Positions 25,255 to 33,400 of a DNA stretch of 64,000 nt are shown one piece after another. Within the stretch, counting starts at the first letter, position 1; each line of letters opens with the position of its first letter. Position numbers and translations under genes: made by a program. The stretch is taken from contig CAUGNZ010000004.1 in NCBI GenBank assembly GCA_959601045.1, positions 1 to 64,000 on the forward strand. Direction: 5' to 3'. Source of the DNA: an uncultured Collinsella sp. (GTDB lineage Bacteria > Actinomycetota > Coriobacteriia > Coriobacteriales > Coriobacteriaceae). The notes under the pieces are model-generated. The model was not told the origin of the DNA. It made no database searches and saw nothing but the letters and a program-made list of their open reading frames with translations.

Positions 25255-26343
25255 ATGGATTTACTGATTGATATTCTGCTCGACGCCGGCAAGGACACGC
25301 TGTCGCTGGTGCCGTTTTTGTTGGTGACGTATCTTGCTCTCGAGACACTTGAGCACGTTGCGGGCGACCGCGTCAACGGCGCTATCAAGCGCGCCGGCGC
25401 TGCGGGTCCCGTGGTTGGCTCGCTGCTGGGCATGGTGCCGCAGTGCGGATTTTCGGCCATGGCAGCAACGCTGTACGCCGGCCGTGTCGTGACCTTGGGC
25501 ACGTTGGTGGCGGTGTTCCTTTCGACCTCCGATGAGATGCTGCCGCTGTTGCTTGCCGAGCAGGTTCCCGTGCAGACTATGGCGATGCTTTTGGCTTCGA
25601 AAGCGCTGATCGCACTGGTCACGGGTTTTATCGTGGACGCTGCCATTCGCGGCCTGCGCCGTAACGCCCGCGCGCACGCGGCGATTCGCCGTACCGTGCT
25701 GGGAACCGCGGCCAACCCGGCCCACGTGAACTGCGCGCACGACGACCACAGCGGCGGTGACATCATCGACGAGGTGGCCGAGGCAGGCGTGAGCGCCGAC
25801 CACATCCACGAGCTGTGCGAGCGCGACCATTGCGGTTGTGATGAAGACGAGGACGAGCACGAACACGGACATGGCCACGATCACGGTCATGAGGGCGAAC
25901 ATGAACACCATGATGGTCACGGTCACTCTCACTCCCACGAAGGGACGCCTGTCCTGTCGATCATCCGCAGTGCGATCTCGCACACCGTGCAGGTCTCGGT
26001 ATTCATTTTTCTGGTGACGCTGATTCTGGTCGCCGTGCTCGAGACGTTCGGCGAGTCCGCGATCGAGCAGTTCCTGCGCGGCAACGAGACACTCGCTGTC
26101 CTGGGTTCGGCGCTTGTCGGGCTGATTCCCAATTGCTCGGCGAGCGTGGTCATTACACAGCTGTATCTGGAAGGCGCGCTGCAACTGGCGCCGATGCTCG
26201 CCGGCACGCTCATTTCCGCCGGCGTGGGTTATCTGGTGCTGTTCCGCACCAACCGCAGCGCCCGCGAAAATGCCGTGTTCCTGATCATGATGTGCGTCAT
26301 CGGCGCTGGCTGGGGCCTCATCCTCTCCGCCGTTGGCCTCTAA
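25255..26343 (+). CDS. Putative heavy-metal/arsenic exporter (ArsP_2-like, 10-TM) with His-rich loop
   Basis: A 362-residue membrane protein of two similar halves, each with a GMVPQCGFSA / GLIPNCSASV motif, the hallmark of the putative 10-TM metal exporter family (Pfam ArsP_2; also annotated as putative manganese transporter). The cytosolic linker between the halves (about residues 195-235) is extremely rich in His, Asp and Glu (HEHGHGHDHGHEGEH region), a likely metal-binding segment. GAAAGG lies upstream of the ATG. A long terminator hairpin follows. The transported ion cannot be assigned; Mn, Zn, Ni or As are possible. Confidence 0.8.
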   Translation: MDLLIDILLDAGKDTLSLVPFLLVTYLALETLEHVAGDRVNGAIKRAGAAGPVVGSLLGMVPQCGFSAMAATLYAGRVVTLGTLVAVFLSTSDEMLPLLLAEQVPVQTMAMLLASKALIALVTGFIVDAAIRGLRRNARAHAAIRRTVLGTAANPAHVNCAHDDHSGGDIIDEVAEAGVSADHIHELCERDHCGCDEDEDEHEHGHGHDHGHEGEHEHHDGHGHSHSHEGTPVLSIIRSAISHTVQVSVFIFLVTLILVAVLETFGESAIEQFLRGNETLAVLGSALVGLIPNCSASVVITQLYLEGALQLAPMLAGTLISAGVGYLVLFRTNRSARENAVFLIMMCVIGAGWGLILSAVGL

Positions 26344-26351
26344 GTAGGCCT

Positions 26352-26427
26352 AAAAAATGGGCTTCAAATAGCCATGCTCAGCGCCTGCGCAATGCGGCGA
26401 CGCATGGCATTTTGAAGCCCATTTTTT
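26352..26427. terminator. Long bidirectional terminator hairpin
   Basis: AAAAAATGGGCTTCAAA (26352-26368) and TTTGAAGCCCATTTTTT (26411-26427) are perfect reverse complements, with an inner GCCATGC/GCATGGC stem. The A and T runs allow termination for both convergent genes. Confidence 0.8.
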
Positions 26428-26507
26428 GTTGAGCCATGGATTCCGAGCGCTCACACCGCTCAAAACAAAAAGGTAGATTTTAGGCATGTCTCAAAAATCT
26501 ACCTTGG

Positions 26508-26990
26508 TTAGTGCAGCAACTCGGTGAGGTTGCGTTTAAAGCGGGCGCGGTCTTCGCTGGTAAATGCTGCCGGACCGCGAGTGCGTCCGCCGGCGCGGCG
26601 TACCTTCTTTTCCTCGTGGCGAATAAACAGCTGCATGTCGATAGTCGCCTTGTCGTACACGCGCCCGCGCACACCGATGGCGGCGGCATCGCGCCCGAGC
26701 ACCATGCTCGCCAAGCCAATGTCCTGCGTCACGACCACGTCGCCCGCCTGCAGGCGTTCGACAATGGCAAAGTCGGCGCTGTCGGCGCCCACGCTCACGT
26801 CGAGCGTCGTGACCCAAAAGCCGCGTCGCGCGTGCTCGGCATCGCGCGGGTCGTCGCGGCGAATGTGCCGTTCCAGGTTTTGCGTGCTGTTGCCGGCGAT
26901 AACAACGGCGACGCCCGCCCACCGCGCGCAGTCAATCGACTCGCGCGTGACCGGGCAGGCGTCGGCATCAATAAAGAGCGTCTTTGGCAT
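26508..26990 (-). CDS. YaiI/YqxD family protein (UPF0178, DUF188)
   Basis: A 160-residue PIN-like protein opening with LFIDADACPV, the family hallmark, followed by VTQDIGLASMVLGRDAAAIGVRGR, which also matches DUF188 proteins. Its acidic residues are arranged as in PIN-type nucleases, but no activity is established for the family. ATG 26990 directly follows the stop codon of the DUF308 gene upstream, so the two are probably translated from one message. The C-terminal tail is basic. Confidence 0.9.
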   Translation of the reverse strand: MPKTLFIDADACPVTRESIDCARWAGVAVVIAGNSTQNLERHIRRDDPRDAEHARRGFWVTTLDVSVGADSADFAIVERLQAGDVVVTQDIGLASMVLGRDAAAIGVRGRVYDKATIDMQLFIRHEEKKVRRAGGRTRGPAAFTSEDRARFKRNLTELLH

Positions 26991-27593
26991 CTAGCGCACC
27001 AGTTTGCCAAACTGAATGGCGCGAACAATGAGCGTCACGCCAAACACCAGCAGCGCGGCACCGCTAAAGATGACGAGCATCTTGGCCGACCACAGCGGAT
27101 AGATAAACACGAACATGCCGGCGATGATGGAAAGTGCGCCGCTCAGGATAGCGAGGGCGCGGTTGGACGAAAGCTCGGACTCCAGAATGGACATGACACC
27201 TTCGACAATCCAGCCAAAGCCGGCCACGATAACCACCATCGTGGTGAGCGTCGCGGTCGAGAAGGCCTGGTTGCGCAGGATTATGACGCCGCCCAAGATA
27301 ATGAGTAGGTTGGAGATGATGCTCGTCACGCGCCAGCCGGTGGGCAGCAGCGGCTCAAAAATGGCAGTGAATAGTCTGATGGCAGCAGTGATTACAAAGT
27401 AAAAACCCAGGACAGTCGTCAAAAAGACGAGGGACTTGGCAGGTGCAAAAAGCAGCGCGATACCAGCAATGAGTGCTAAGACGCCCGTGATGGCGTAGAT
27501 CCAGCGTACGGCCTTGACGGCTTTGCCCGCCATGCTTTTCTCGTCAAATCCAAACTGGCTCGATTTTTGATCATCGTTCTTAAAGATGCCCAT
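26991..27593 (-). CDS. DUF308/HdeD-like small membrane protein
   Basis: A 200-residue protein with six hydrophobic helices in three similar pairs, each resembling the HdeD/DUF308 repeat (GVLALIAGIALLFAP; IILGGVIILRN; ALSIIAGMFVFIYP). ATG 27593 has GGAAAGGAG upstream; the open frame continues further upstream without support. E. coli HdeD is linked to acid resistance, but most members have no known role. It is the first gene of a two-gene unit with the YaiI-type gene. Confidence 0.85.
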   Translation of the reverse strand: MGIFKNDDQKSSQFGFDEKSMAGKAVKAVRWIYAITGVLALIAGIALLFAPAKSLVFLTTVLGFYFVITAAIRLFTAIFEPLLPTGWRVTSIISNLLIILGGVIILRNQAFSTATLTTMVVIVAGFGWIVEGVMSILESELSSNRALAILSGALSIIAGMFVFIYPLWSAKMLVIFSGAALLVFGVTLIVRAIQFGKLVR

Positions 27594-27827
27594 AAGTCTC
27601 CTTTCCGTGCGGCGTAAGCCTTGATCGTTACAACCAGTATCCCCTAAGGGCGCTGACGTATGGGTCGGGGAGGGCGAAACGTAACCCAAAGGCCCCGAAT
27701 TGTTTCCGTTGTTCCCCACGTCGCGATTTTCTATTCAACAGGTGTAGAACATTGCAGCCCTGTTCGTTATTGCCTACGTTTTAGGTTAGATTTTCCTAAG
27801 GACAATTGGCTTGTATTGGGGGTCCCT

Positions 27828-28499
27828 ATGAACGAAGCAGTTCCCGAGGCACCGTCGAGTGTCGAATCGATGGCAAAGCAAGGTTGCGAAAAGCTTGGCC
27901 TGGACACGTTTGACGCGCTGGTCCGCCGCGCCCGTACGTGCCGCCGTTTTGACGAGTCCATGCGCGTGCCGCGCGAGTTTTTGCTCGAGCTGGCGGAACT
28001 GGCGCACCTGGCTCCCTGCGGCGCCAATGCTCAGCGTCTGCGTTTTCATGTGGTGAGCGGTGCCGAGGATTGCGCGCGTGTATTTGATGAGCTTGCATGG
28101 GCCGGCGCGCTTAAGGATTGGTCGGGTCCTGCCGAGGGCGAGCGTCCGACCGGCTACATCGCGATTCTTGCCGAGCGCGCTGTTCCGGGTAAGCCCGCCG
28201 CGCCCATCACCGAGGTCGACACGGGCATTGCCGCGCAGACGATGATGCTCGCCGCTCGCAGCGCCACGCCCGAGGTGGCAGCCTGCATGTTCAAGGCCTT
28301 TACGCCCCACGCGATCGATGCTATGGGGCTCGATAACGACAAGTATGAGCTCAAGCTGATCATGGCTTTTGGCGTGCCGGCCGAGACGCAGATGATCGAT
28401 GCGATCGATTCCAACCCCGACGGCTCAATTAATTACTGGCGTGACGATGCGCAGGTGCACCACGTACCCAAGCGCCCGCTCGCCGACGTGCTGGTGTAG
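27828..28499 (+). CDS. Nitroreductase family protein
   Basis: A 223-residue flavoprotein of the nitroreductase superfamily. RRARTCRRFDESMRVP is the conserved N-terminal FMN-phosphate contact region, LAPCGANAQRLRFHVV follows the typical APSG.N.Q pattern, and DTGIAAQTMMLAA is the helix near the flavin. The C-terminal part KLIMAFGVPAET is typical. ATG 27828 follows GGGGGT; the frame is open upstream without a ribosome site. It likely reduces nitro compounds or quinones with NAD(P)H; the substrate is unknown. It is followed by a family C palindrome. Confidence 0.85.
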   Translation: MNEAVPEAPSSVESMAKQGCEKLGLDTFDALVRRARTCRRFDESMRVPREFLLELAELAHLAPCGANAQRLRFHVVSGAEDCARVFDELAWAGALKDWSGPAEGERPTGYIAILAERAVPGKPAAPITEVDTGIAAQTMMLAARSATPEVAACMFKAFTPHAIDAMGLDNDKYELKLIMAFGVPAETQMIDAIDSNPDGSINYWRDDAQVHHVPKRPLADVLV

Positions 28500-28530
28500 C
28501 TGAGCGTCACCGCGGCGTGATCAGACGGTA

Positions 28531-28566
28531 AACCACCACAAAGGTGCCTGTCCCCTTTGTGGTGGT
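28531..28566. repeat. Repeat family C, ACCACC/GGTGGT hairpin
   Basis: AACCACCACAAAGG pairs with CCTTTGTGGTGGT around TGCCTGTCC. Orientation: GGTGCCTGTCCCC on the plus strand, i.e. the GGGGACAGGCACC tag on the minus strand. Confidence 0.85.
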
Positions 28567-28581
28567 ACGAGGGGAGAGCGT

Positions 28582-29124
28582 GTGGCAGATCTGTATTTGG
28601 TGCGGCATGGGCAGACTGAGCTCAATGTGCAGAGCATTTTGCAGGGCTGGCACGATTCGCCGCTTACGGCGCGCGGGCGCGAGCAGGCGCTGACGGCGCG
28701 TACGGCGTTTGCGGCGCGTGGCGTGGCCTTTGATCATGTGTATTCCTCGCCGTTGGGCCGGGCGCGGCATACGGCCGAGCTTATCGTTGGCGAGGGCCGT
28801 TCCATTGAGCTGGTCGATGACCTGCGTGAGTGGCATTTTGGCTCGCTGGAGGGCACATCAAATCGCGAGATGCCGCCGCAGCCCTGGGGCGATTATCCGG
28901 TGGCCTTTGGCGGCGAGTCGGAAGTGCAGCTTCAGTCGCGCATGGTCGCGGCGCTGTCCCGTATTATGGCCCGGCCGCAGCACGACTGCGTGCTGGCGGT
29001 TTCCCACGGCTCAGCCTGCCAGGAGTTTCTTGAGTATGTGACTGGCGGGGGAGAGCTACCCGACAACGGTGCCGTGCTTCATTTTGGCTATTGCGACGGG
29101 GCGTTTTCGCTCTTGGGTTGGTAA
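28582..29124 (+). CDS. Histidine phosphatase family protein (first of a tandem pair)
   Basis: A 180-residue phosphoglycerate-mutase-like phosphatase. LVRHGQTELN is the phospho-acceptor RHG motif, SSPLGRARHTAE the second arginine region, and AVSHGSACQEF the second catalytic histidine. It starts at GTG 28582 after GAGGGGAGAG. The small size fits CobC/PhoE-type phosphatases. It ends 17 bases before a second, longer member of the same family. Confidence 0.9.
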   Translation: MADLYLVRHGQTELNVQSILQGWHDSPLTARGREQALTARTAFAARGVAFDHVYSSPLGRARHTAELIVGEGRSIELVDDLREWHFGSLEGTSNREMPPQPWGDYPVAFGGESEVQLQSRMVAALSRIMARPQHDCVLAVSHGSACQEFLEYVTGGGELPDNGAVLHFGYCDGAFSLLGW

Positions 29125-29141
29125 CGAACGAAAGGACCCCT

Positions 29142-29777
29142 ATGAATAAAGATCTGTATCTGGTCCGTCATGGACAGACGATATTCAACCTTAAGCGTAT
29201 CATTCAGGGGTGGAGTGACTCGCCGCTTACGCAGTTGGGTTGCGACCAGGCGGCGCGCGCCGGCATGTTTTTACGTGCGCGCGGCATTGAGCCCGATCAT
29301 GCCTACACCTCTACGCTTCATCGCACCGAGCAGACTGTCGCCAACTTGTGGCCGGGCTTGGCGTACGAGCGCCTGGACGGCCTGCGTGAGTGGTTCTTTG
29401 GCGACTTTGAGGCCGAGCGCGTGATGCTCATGCCCGAGCGCCCGTGGCGCGATTTCTATCGCCAGTTTGGCGGCGAGGGTCAGATGCAGGTGCGTGAGCG
29501 CATGGTGACGACGCTGACCGAGCTCATGCGACGCCCGGACCATTCGTGCGTGCTCGCGGTGAGCCACGGGTCGGCCATCAAGGAGTTTTTGGATCACGTG
29601 AAGGGCACGGAGGCCGACGAGCGCGAGCGCGTGCCGGGCAACTGCTCGGTGCTGCATTTCGTGTTTGACGATACGACCGATACGTTTGAACTGGTTGAGA
29701 TCTTTACGCAGGAAGACTACGCGCGCGAGCTGGGGCTTGAGCCGCTCGTGGCTGCCGCGGGTCCGCAGCGCGGGTAG
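29142..29777 (+). CDS. Histidine phosphatase family protein (second of a tandem pair)
   Basis: A 211-residue paralogue of the preceding protein. It keeps LVRHGQTIFN, the GWSDSPLTQLG segment, a TSTLHRTEQT arginine motif and the AVSHGSAIKEF histidine motif, but is longer at the C terminus (EIFTQEDYARELG). ATG 29142 follows GAAAGGA. The two are probably one operon produced by duplication and then diverged. Substrates could be small phosphorylated metabolites; none can be assigned. Confidence 0.9.
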   Translation: MNKDLYLVRHGQTIFNLKRIIQGWSDSPLTQLGCDQAARAGMFLRARGIEPDHAYTSTLHRTEQTVANLWPGLAYERLDGLREWFFGDFEAERVMLMPERPWRDFYRQFGGEGQMQVRERMVTTLTELMRRPDHSCVLAVSHGSAIKEFLDHVKGTEADERERVPGNCSVLHFVFDDTTDTFELVEIFTQEDYARELGLEPLVAAAGPQRG

Positions 29778-29822
29778 TTTGGGCGTGGCGGTGCGGGTCG
29801 CCGACTTACTTCTCGACGCAAA

Positions 29823-29860
29823 AGGGGCGGAGATGCATGTACCTGCTGCATCTCCGCCCC
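29823..29860. terminator. Hairpin between convergent genes
   Basis: AGGGGCGGAGATGCA and TGCATCTCCGCCCC form a 14 bp perfect stem followed by CTGTTTGTTG. It serves the phosphatase pair on the plus strand and, read in reverse, the next gene. Confidence 0.75.
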
Positions 29861-29905
29861 CTGTTTGTTGAGCTGCCGATTTTTGTGCTGGGCGGTCTGG
29901 TCTTG

Positions 29906-30589
29906 CTAGAACCGCGCGACCTGGTGCGTGAGCAGACCTGTCGGAACTTGCGGCGCGGCGCCGCTGACCTGCGCGGCGGGGAAGAGCACGGCAACGGTAA
30001 AGTTGAACGGCTCCTTGCCGGTGTACGTTCCGGCGGCACGGGCCTCATCGGCCAGCAGCTGCGACGCCCCGGTCAGAGCGGCGGCGTAGGCGGGGTCGTC
30101 GGTCAGTGCCGGCTCCGGTGCTTGGTCGAGCATAGCGCGGATGGCCCCGACGGCGTCCTCGCGCTTGACCTCCCACGCGCGGTGCGTAATGCCCGCGGGG
30201 TCGGTGACGGCGTAGAGCGACGCGCCCTCTTTGGCGGCGCCCAGGATGATATCCATGACGGGCGAGGCCTCGTAGGCGAGCGACACGGGGCGCGGCTGCA
30301 CCTTGAGCTCGGCGATCGCGCGCGCGGCGGCGGCCACGTCGGCGCTGGCATCGCCCTTGCCGTCCGCAAGTACACTCGTCGGGCAGATCGCCACGACACC
30401 CGTCACGCGTCCCGGCTCGCCCGAGCATTCGTACACGTAATACGCCGCACCCGGGTCCTTGAGCATCAGGCCATCGGCAAGGGCTCCGCGCAGAGCATCG
30501 TTGCCGCTCAGGATGCTGCCCATTGCAGGCAGCGCCTCGAGTACGCGGTCCTGAGCCGGGCGGATGCAGGGAAACGGAAGTGCTTTCAT
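29906..30589 (-). CDS. DUF1015-like protein (short)
   Basis: A 227-residue protein starting MKALPFPCIRPAQDRV, which recalls the N-terminal segment of DUF1015 proteins. It continues with a YYVYEC strand, a VAICPTS segment and HRAWEV. DUF1015 proteins are usually about 400 residues, so this is a shortened or divergent form. No catalytic motif is recognised. The assignment rests on the N-terminal pattern and on similar ordering of the strands, so it could be an unrelated uncharacterised protein. It precedes the M20 peptidase in orientation but has a 39-base gap to it. Confidence 0.5.
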   Translation of the reverse strand: MKALPFPCIRPAQDRVLEALPAMGSILSGNDALRGALADGLMLKDPGAAYYVYECSGEPGRVTGVVAICPTSVLADGKGDASADVAAAARAIAELKVQPRPVSLAYEASPVMDIILGAAKEGASLYAVTDPAGITHRAWEVKREDAVGAIRAMLDQAPEPALTDDPAYAAALTGASQLLADEARAAGTYTGKEPFNFTVAVLFPAAQVSGAAPQVPTGLLTHQVARF

Positions 30590-30628
30590 GGGCGGTCCTA
30601 ACGCACGAGTCGGTTTGTTCGCGGCTTA

Positions 30629-31849
30629 TTATGCCCCAACTTGGCCGCTCGCGTCCCAGAGCACGTTATCGGCGAGCGCGATTAGCACCTGCTGACAACG
30701 AACGATATCGGCATGGGGCACATATTCGTTGGGCTTGTGTGCGAGCGCGAGCGACCCGGGACCGTAGCTCATGCAATTGCGGTTGCCTGTCTTGCCGGCA
30801 ATGACGGCGGTGTCGGTGTAGCCGGTAAAGAAGCCGACGGTCGTGTCCGCGTCCGTCACGTCATCGGCGGCACGCTTGAGCGCTGCTAGAAGGGGAGAGT
30901 TCGGGTCGCGCTCGATGGCGGGGCGGTCGCCCGTCACGGTGTAGCTGCCATGGCAACCGGGAACGGCGGCTTCGGCGACGGCGATGGCCTGCTCTACCAT
31001 GCGCGTCGCGGCGGCCGTATCGGTCGGCGGGGTCAGACGCATGTCGACCCAGACTTTGGCGCGGTCGGGCACGACATAGGGGCGATATCCGCCCTCGATT
31101 TGGCCAAACGTGATGGTCGAAGACCCCAGCTCATCGTGCGCGGGCAGCGCCACAAACACGCGACGGAGCGAACACACGACCTCGGCCATGGCGGCGACGG
31201 CATCCGCGCCCTTCCAAGGCTGGCTCGCATGCGCCGTCACGCCAGCCATTTCAATCTCGAACCACGTGCGACCCTTGTGCGCCACCTGGATCTGTCCGTC
31301 GGTGGGTTCGGTGTCCAGCACCCATTCGCGCGAGCCGACCCAGCCAGCATCGATCGCGGCCTCTGAGCCGCGCATGAAGTCTTCCTCGTCGACCGAGCAG
31401 ATGAGCGAAAAGCCGCGGCGTGGCAGCGCGCCATCCGCCGCCACGCGTTCGAGCGTATGGACCAGTGCGGCAATGGCGCAGGCCAGGCCACCCTTCATAT
31501 CGCAGGCACCGCGGCCATAGAGTTTATCGTCGCGCACAACCGCCCCAAGCGGTGCGATGTCTGCGTCCCAGCCATCGCCCAAGGTGACGGTATCCATGTG
31601 GCAGATATAGATCAGCCGCGGCTCGTCGCTTTGGCCCGGCACGGTGACTTTAAGGTTGCGGCGCCCGGGCAGCACTTCGAGCTCCTCAATCTGCACGGCA
31701 TCGAGCGCAGAACTATCAAGTTGTGCCAGCTGCTGCTCAATGAGCCTCTTAATGAAGCGCTCGATCTCGTCCTCATACGCGCCCGGGTCTGAGCTTTCGA
31801 TCCGCACAAGCTCCTGCGCAAGCCGCCAGGCAAAGTCCTCATCAACCAT
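30629..31849 (-). CDS. M20 family metallopeptidase (ArgE/DapE-like deacylase)
   Basis: A 406-residue zinc peptidase. YICHMDTV gives the first ligand, GRGACDMKGGLA the bridging aspartate, SVDEEDFMRG the catalytic glutamate and ligand, and the lid domain contains VTAHASQPWKGADA, where the histidine completes the site across the dimer. GFFTGYTDTAV near the end is typical of ArgE/DapE-like enzymes. ATG 31849 follows GTGAGGT. It could remove acetyl or succinyl groups from amino acids or act as a carboxypeptidase; no arginine or lysine biosynthesis genes are adjacent. Confidence 0.9.
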   Translation of the reverse strand: MVDEDFAWRLAQELVRIESSDPGAYEDEIERFIKRLIEQQLAQLDSSALDAVQIEELEVLPGRRNLKVTVPGQSDEPRLIYICHMDTVTLGDGWDADIAPLGAVVRDDKLYGRGACDMKGGLACAIAALVHTLERVAADGALPRRGFSLICSVDEEDFMRGSEAAIDAGWVGSREWVLDTEPTDGQIQVAHKGRTWFEIEMAGVTAHASQPWKGADAVAAMAEVVCSLRRVFVALPAHDELGSSTITFGQIEGGYRPYVVPDRAKVWVDMRLTPPTDTAAATRMVEQAIAVAEAAVPGCHGSYTVTGDRPAIERDPNSPLLAALKRAADDVTDADTTVGFFTGYTDTAVIAGKTGNRNCMSYGPGSLALAHKPNEYVPHADIVRCQQVLIALADNVLWDASGQVGA

Positions 31850-32003
31850 ATGCAACCTCACAATCAGTTTGCTTTCCAAACCGATTGTAAGCCTCCTGAG
31901 AGATCCGCGACGTGGGCGTGGCAGTATTTACCGTTCGCAGGCCGAGCCAGTGCGTTTGCCGTCCGAGCGGGTTCACAAGCGACGCAGCGGGTACGTACCC
32001 TTC

Positions 32004-33053
32004 ATGGACGACATGCTGTGCGACATATCTGCCTTTCGGTATCACCGGATACCCCCACAGGTCTTGGCAATAATGCCGGACCTGCCTGATTCTGTAGACG
32101 ATCCGCGCAGGGAGCACCTATGTGAGCATCCGCTCGTCACGCATTTCCTGGGCACCCCGTTACACGTGTTGGCGCAGGGCAGCTGCGGACGTAAGGGCGA
32201 TCGCATTGTCAGGCATGTTTGGAACGGGGAGAGGCCGTTTGATTCCATGCGACAGACAGAGTTTGGCCTCGATGTCGCGTCCCCGCTCTTTACCCTGCTG
32301 ACCCTGGCTTCCTCGGTCTCAAACGAGCGTTTAATCATGTGCATGTATGAGATGTGCGGCACCTTTGCCGTGTGCAAGATTGCGCCTCAGGTAAAGTCGG
32401 CACTTGTGCAGGCATATGGGGACCGGTGGGGTGACGCACGGTCGGGCTGGGAAAACGTAAAGGATGTCTCGGGGAATCCAACGGACTTGTGGAAACGACC
32501 TCCCTTGATTGAGCTCTCTGAGCTTACAGAGTTCGTCGATAAGGTCCGGGGGCTCCGCGGCGCTAAATCGTTCATACGAGCCGCGAAATGCATTACGGGG
32601 GTGGCAGCATCGCCGCTCGAGGTCCAGGCTTCGATGCTGTTTGGCCTTACGAGGTTGCGCGGCGGCGAAGGGCTGCGCCTTACCAATAACGTTGAGATTC
32701 GTATGACGCGCAGCGCCCGCCTGATTTCGGGGCTTGATAGGCGCTATGCCGATATCCTGCTGGCAAATAAGGACGGCAGCCGAGAGTGTCTGGTTGAATG
32801 CCAAGGTAAAGCCATTCACGGATCCATTGAATCCAAGATTTCGGACTCCGATCGAACGACGGCGCTGCAAGCGATGGGATATCCCGTCATTCTGATGACC
32901 TATGGTCAGCTGGCCGACTCCGATGCCTTCCGCGTGGTGATGGAGCTCATCATGTCCTATCTCGATGTGCCGCTGAAAGACAAGACGCCGCGACAGCAGG
33001 AGCTCGAACGGCGGCTTCGTGAGGAGATTTTTATCGATTGGGCAGGAATGTAG
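32004..33053 (+). CDS. Predicted PD-(D/E)XK (DUF559/VSR-like) nuclease-fold protein, second copy
   Basis: A 349-residue protein from ATG 32004; no ribosome site is visible. It shares the order of motifs with 22352-23560: PLHVLAQ, ASPLFTLLTLAS, RGAKSFIRAAKCITG, SPLEVQASMLFGL, GGEGLRLTNN, and a nuclease-like core with D in YADILLANK, E-x-Q in LVECQGKAIH, and TALQAMGYPVILM. The E-x-Q replaces the E-x-N of the first copy, as is common in PD-(D/E)XK enzymes. The two proteins are clearly related but strongly diverged. Gene function is unknown. The frame is open upstream but that DNA is divergent promoter region of the peptidase gene. Confidence 0.72.
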   Translation: MDDMLCDISAFRYHRIPPQVLAIMPDLPDSVDDPRREHLCEHPLVTHFLGTPLHVLAQGSCGRKGDRIVRHVWNGERPFDSMRQTEFGLDVASPLFTLLTLASSVSNERLIMCMYEMCGTFAVCKIAPQVKSALVQAYGDRWGDARSGWENVKDVSGNPTDLWKRPPLIELSELTEFVDKVRGLRGAKSFIRAAKCITGVAASPLEVQASMLFGLTRLRGGEGLRLTNNVEIRMTRSARLISGLDRRYADILLANKDGSRECLVECQGKAIHGSIESKISDSDRTTALQAMGYPVILMTYGQLADSDAFRVVMELIMSYLDVPLKDKTPRQQELERRLREEIFIDWAGM

Positions 33054-33330
33054 CCGCGCGGGTGGAAAACGGTCGCGCGGACTAGAGTTTTGGTCACAAA
33101 AAGACTTATATTTCGCCTTGGAGGGGCCTTAAAAATGCTATCTAGAATAAGTTGTTTCGGAAAATGGACAGTCAACTTACATTCGGCACATAGAGATCGA
33201 TTTTTACCTACTAAAGTCCCTGATAAAGCTGTTTATCAAAGCGGGTGTGCTTAGCGACTTGAGCCTCACTATCGATTATCTGAAAAAACTTGTTCTGGGT
33301 ATCATTTTAAAGTCGTCCGGAGCAACAAAA

Positions 33331-33361
33331 TCGGCCCCCGTTTCGTGAAAACGGGGGCCGA
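33331..33361. terminator. Strong terminator between convergent genes
   Basis: TCGGCCCCCGTTT and AAAACGGGGGCCGA form a long G/C-rich stem. It ends serA transcription on the minus strand and the gene above on the plus strand. The preceding 33054-33330 stretch is AT-rich and shows no gene or clear repeat. Confidence 0.8.
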
Positions 33362-33400
33362 ATGGGCTTCGTGGTCTGTCTGGCAGGATTGGCGCCGGCG

